From assembly GCF_003667575.1 (NCBI RefSeq), contig NZ_RCUY01000010.1:1-64000 (forward strand): a DNA stretch of 64,000 bases. The letters are read 5' to 3'. How positions within the stretch are numbered: position 1 is the stretch's first letter; every line of letters starts with the position of its first letter. Below are positions 62,977 through 64,000 of the stretch, in pieces. The position numbers and the translations under genes were made by a program. The notes below the pieces were generated by a model. It ran no database searches. It worked only from the letters and a program-made list of their open reading frames with translations, and was not told the origin of the DNA. This DNA comes from Mycetocola lacteus (GTDB lineage Bacteria; Actinomycetota; Actinomycetes; Actinomycetales; Microbacteriaceae).

Positions 62977-63552
62977 TTATGCCCCGAGGTTGACTAACGC
63001 CGCGGGAGTCCACACAGGCCAATTCAGTGGGCCCACGGGAATCCCGTGCTGATACTCGCCAATTTTCCGGAAGGGGCGATCCGCCCGACTATTGTCGAAG
63101 ATTTCGGCCTGCTGCACCACGCGTATGGCCGGTGCTACGAGATCCCAGAGACGAGCATACCGTTCCCGGATCTTATGTTCCGGCACCGTGTGTCCACCTC
63201 GAGCTACACGCTCAACAACGCGACGAACCGACAGCTCAACCGGCACCAGCATCACGTGTAGGTGAACGAGGTAGCCAAGAGCAACGGCTTCACGAACGAG
63301 TGCAAGCTTGCTTTCGTGGGAAAAAACGGTTTCGGTAATGAAGGATTCATGTCCAGCCAAGAGCGCTTTACGCCGCTGCGCGGCAAGGCGCGACGCATCG
63401 TAAGCGTGTTCGGATTCGGCTCCCGGCCAGTGTGCCGCCGCGAGAAGATCGGCGTTCACGAATTCAAGATGGAGAACCGGTTCCAGAGCACGCGTCACAT
63501 ACGTGGTCTTTCCAGAACCATTGGGTCCTGCCAACACATGAAGGACGGGCAT
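62977..63552 (-). CDS. Zeta-toxin-like P-loop kinase
   Basis: 191 residues. The Walker A is VLAGPNGSGKTTYVTRAL, followed by FVNADLLAAAHWPG and FITETVFSHESKLALV, the zeta-like layout in which the fold phosphorylates a nucleotide-sugar or other small target. The GHTVPEHKIRERYARLW segment is typical of this group. It starts 5 bp downstream of the ParD-like antitoxin gene, the order expected of a toxin-antitoxin pair. Confidence 0.8.
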   Translation of the reverse strand: MPVLHVLAGPNGSGKTTYVTRALEPVLHLEFVNADLLAAAHWPGAESEHAYDASRLAAQRRKALLAGHESFITETVFSHESKLALVREAVALGYLVHLHVMLVPVELSVRRVVERVARGGHTVPEHKIRERYARLWDLVAPAIRVVQQAEIFDNSRADRPFRKIGEYQHGIPVGPLNWPVWTPAALVNLGA

Positions 63553-63557
63553 ATTGG

Positions 63558-63968
63558 CTATTCAACGCCCGCGATATTACTCTTCTTCGGTGCCCCTGGG
63601 GCGGACGATTCGTCGACACCGTGCACCGTCACGACGCCCCGGTCGTCGGCCTCGCTCCATTCGGTGCCTTCGCGAGCAAACTCCTCGGCGAAGTCGAGTG
63701 TCGCAAGACGCTCGGCCACCCGCTCATCCCAATTGGCGCGCACCATGGCCTGGTCCGTGACGCTCAGAGAGTCATAGGTGGCTCCGGGCTCCCCCGCAAG
63801 AACTCGCTGAATGTCGCTCGTGCTCGTGTTTGGGGAGTTCTCGAGTTCGCGCCCGATTCGAGCCCAGTGGCTGAGCTGCTGGGCTGCACTTCGGCTGGTG
63901 ACCGCGCCCACAGACCTGGCAGCTTCAAACAGCTCGCCATCCACGCGCATCGGGATCGTAGAACTCAT
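63558..63968 (-). CDS. ParD-like antitoxin
   Basis: 136 residues. The N-terminal half resembles ParD-like DNA-binding antitoxins (STIPMRVDGELFEAARSVGAVTSRSAAQQLSHWARIGRELE). The C-terminal half is acidic and probably disordered, as expected for toxin-neutralising tails (DFAEEFAREGTEWSEADDRG). It is upstream of the zeta-like gene and directly preceded by a perfect palindrome, so autoregulation is likely. It ends close to the window edge but is complete. Confidence 0.82.
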   Translation of the reverse strand: MSSTIPMRVDGELFEAARSVGAVTSRSAAQQLSHWARIGRELENSPNTSTSDIQRVLAGEPGATYDSLSVTDQAMVRANWDERVAERLATLDFAEEFAREGTEWSEADDRGVVTVHGVDESSAPGAPKKSNIAGVE

Positions 63969-63976
63969 TTTCTAAA

Positions 63977-63993
63977 TGTAGCAGTCTGCTACA
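63977..63993. promoter_or_regulatory. Palindromic operator of the toxin-antitoxin pair
   Basis: TGTAGCAG-T-CTGCTACA is a perfect 8-bp inverted repeat with a one-base centre, 8-25 bp upstream of the antitoxin ATG. It is in the expected position for autoregulation by the ParD-like protein. Confidence 0.75.
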
Positions 63994-64000
63994 CAAACCG

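Overview
The window is high-GC DNA from an actinobacterium, most likely a Microbacteriaceae member (genus not resolved). The evidence is the housekeeping gene order xerC-dprA-comM-yraN, DUF2469-rnhB-lepB-rplS, trmD-rimM-KH-rpsP, ffh, lipB-lipA and ftsY-smc, frequent GTG starts and apparently leaderless genes, and C-terminally extended S16 and RimM proteins. No rRNA, tRNA, CRISPR array, transposase or phage integrase was seen; the only tyrosine recombinase is the housekeeping XerC. No stretch longer than 300 bases lacks a gene.

Layout. 0.2-5.5 kb (minus strand): yraN, comM, dprA and xerC, with an 8-bp tandem repeat between the last two. 5.8-9.6 kb: membrane transporters (ThrE-like, LysE-like, YeiH/UPF0324) and an Lrp regulator. 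9.7-13.3 kb (minus): a DsbA-like protein, DUF2469, RNase HII, signal peptidase I, L19 and a small membrane protein. 13.4-15.6 kb: a divergent yczE/yczR (MocR) pair, then map. 16.5-22.5 kb: a PucR regulator divergent from an SSS transporter, an agmatinase-family ureohydrolase and a ThDP-dependent decarboxylase, which together suggest uptake and breakdown of an arginine-derived guanidino compound. 22.6-24.7 kb (minus): rpsP-khpA-rimM-trmD. 24.9-28.0 kb: a YbdK-type glutamate-cysteine ligase, an MFS carrier and a GntR regulator.

28.2-34.4 kb holds one giant secreted protein of about 2,074 residues. It has about 20 Ig-like repeats, each with a Cys pair, and an LVTTG cell-wall sorting tail. 34.6-40.9 kb is a PotABCD-type ABC importer operon with an unusual adenosine-deaminase-like gene, divergent from a LacI regulator, with a LacI-consensus operator between them. 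40.9-45.2 kb is a three-gene export-type ABC system (adaptor, ATPase, FtsX-like permease) divergent from two tandem paralogous lipoproteins of unknown family. Then come ffh and lipBA.

48.9-53.1 kb is a compact five-gene island of about 50 percent GC inside roughly 65-70 percent GC DNA. In transcription order it encodes a small peptide with a hydrophobic core and Arg-rich tail, an HTTM (SdpB/VKGC-like) membrane protein, a membrane-anchored alpha/beta hydrolase, a short SdpA/DUF5819-like membrane protein and an ABC exporter. It looks like an Sdp-related but apparently undescribed peptide maturation and export system, and is the strongest candidate for a new system here. 53.4-64 kb returns to host-like DNA: a double GNAT protein, a DUF2004-like protein, ftsY (with a duplicated 3' end next to it), smc, an MDR oxidoreductase, three small proteins of uncertain role, and a terminal ParD-like/zeta-like toxin-antitoxin pair with a palindrome just upstream.
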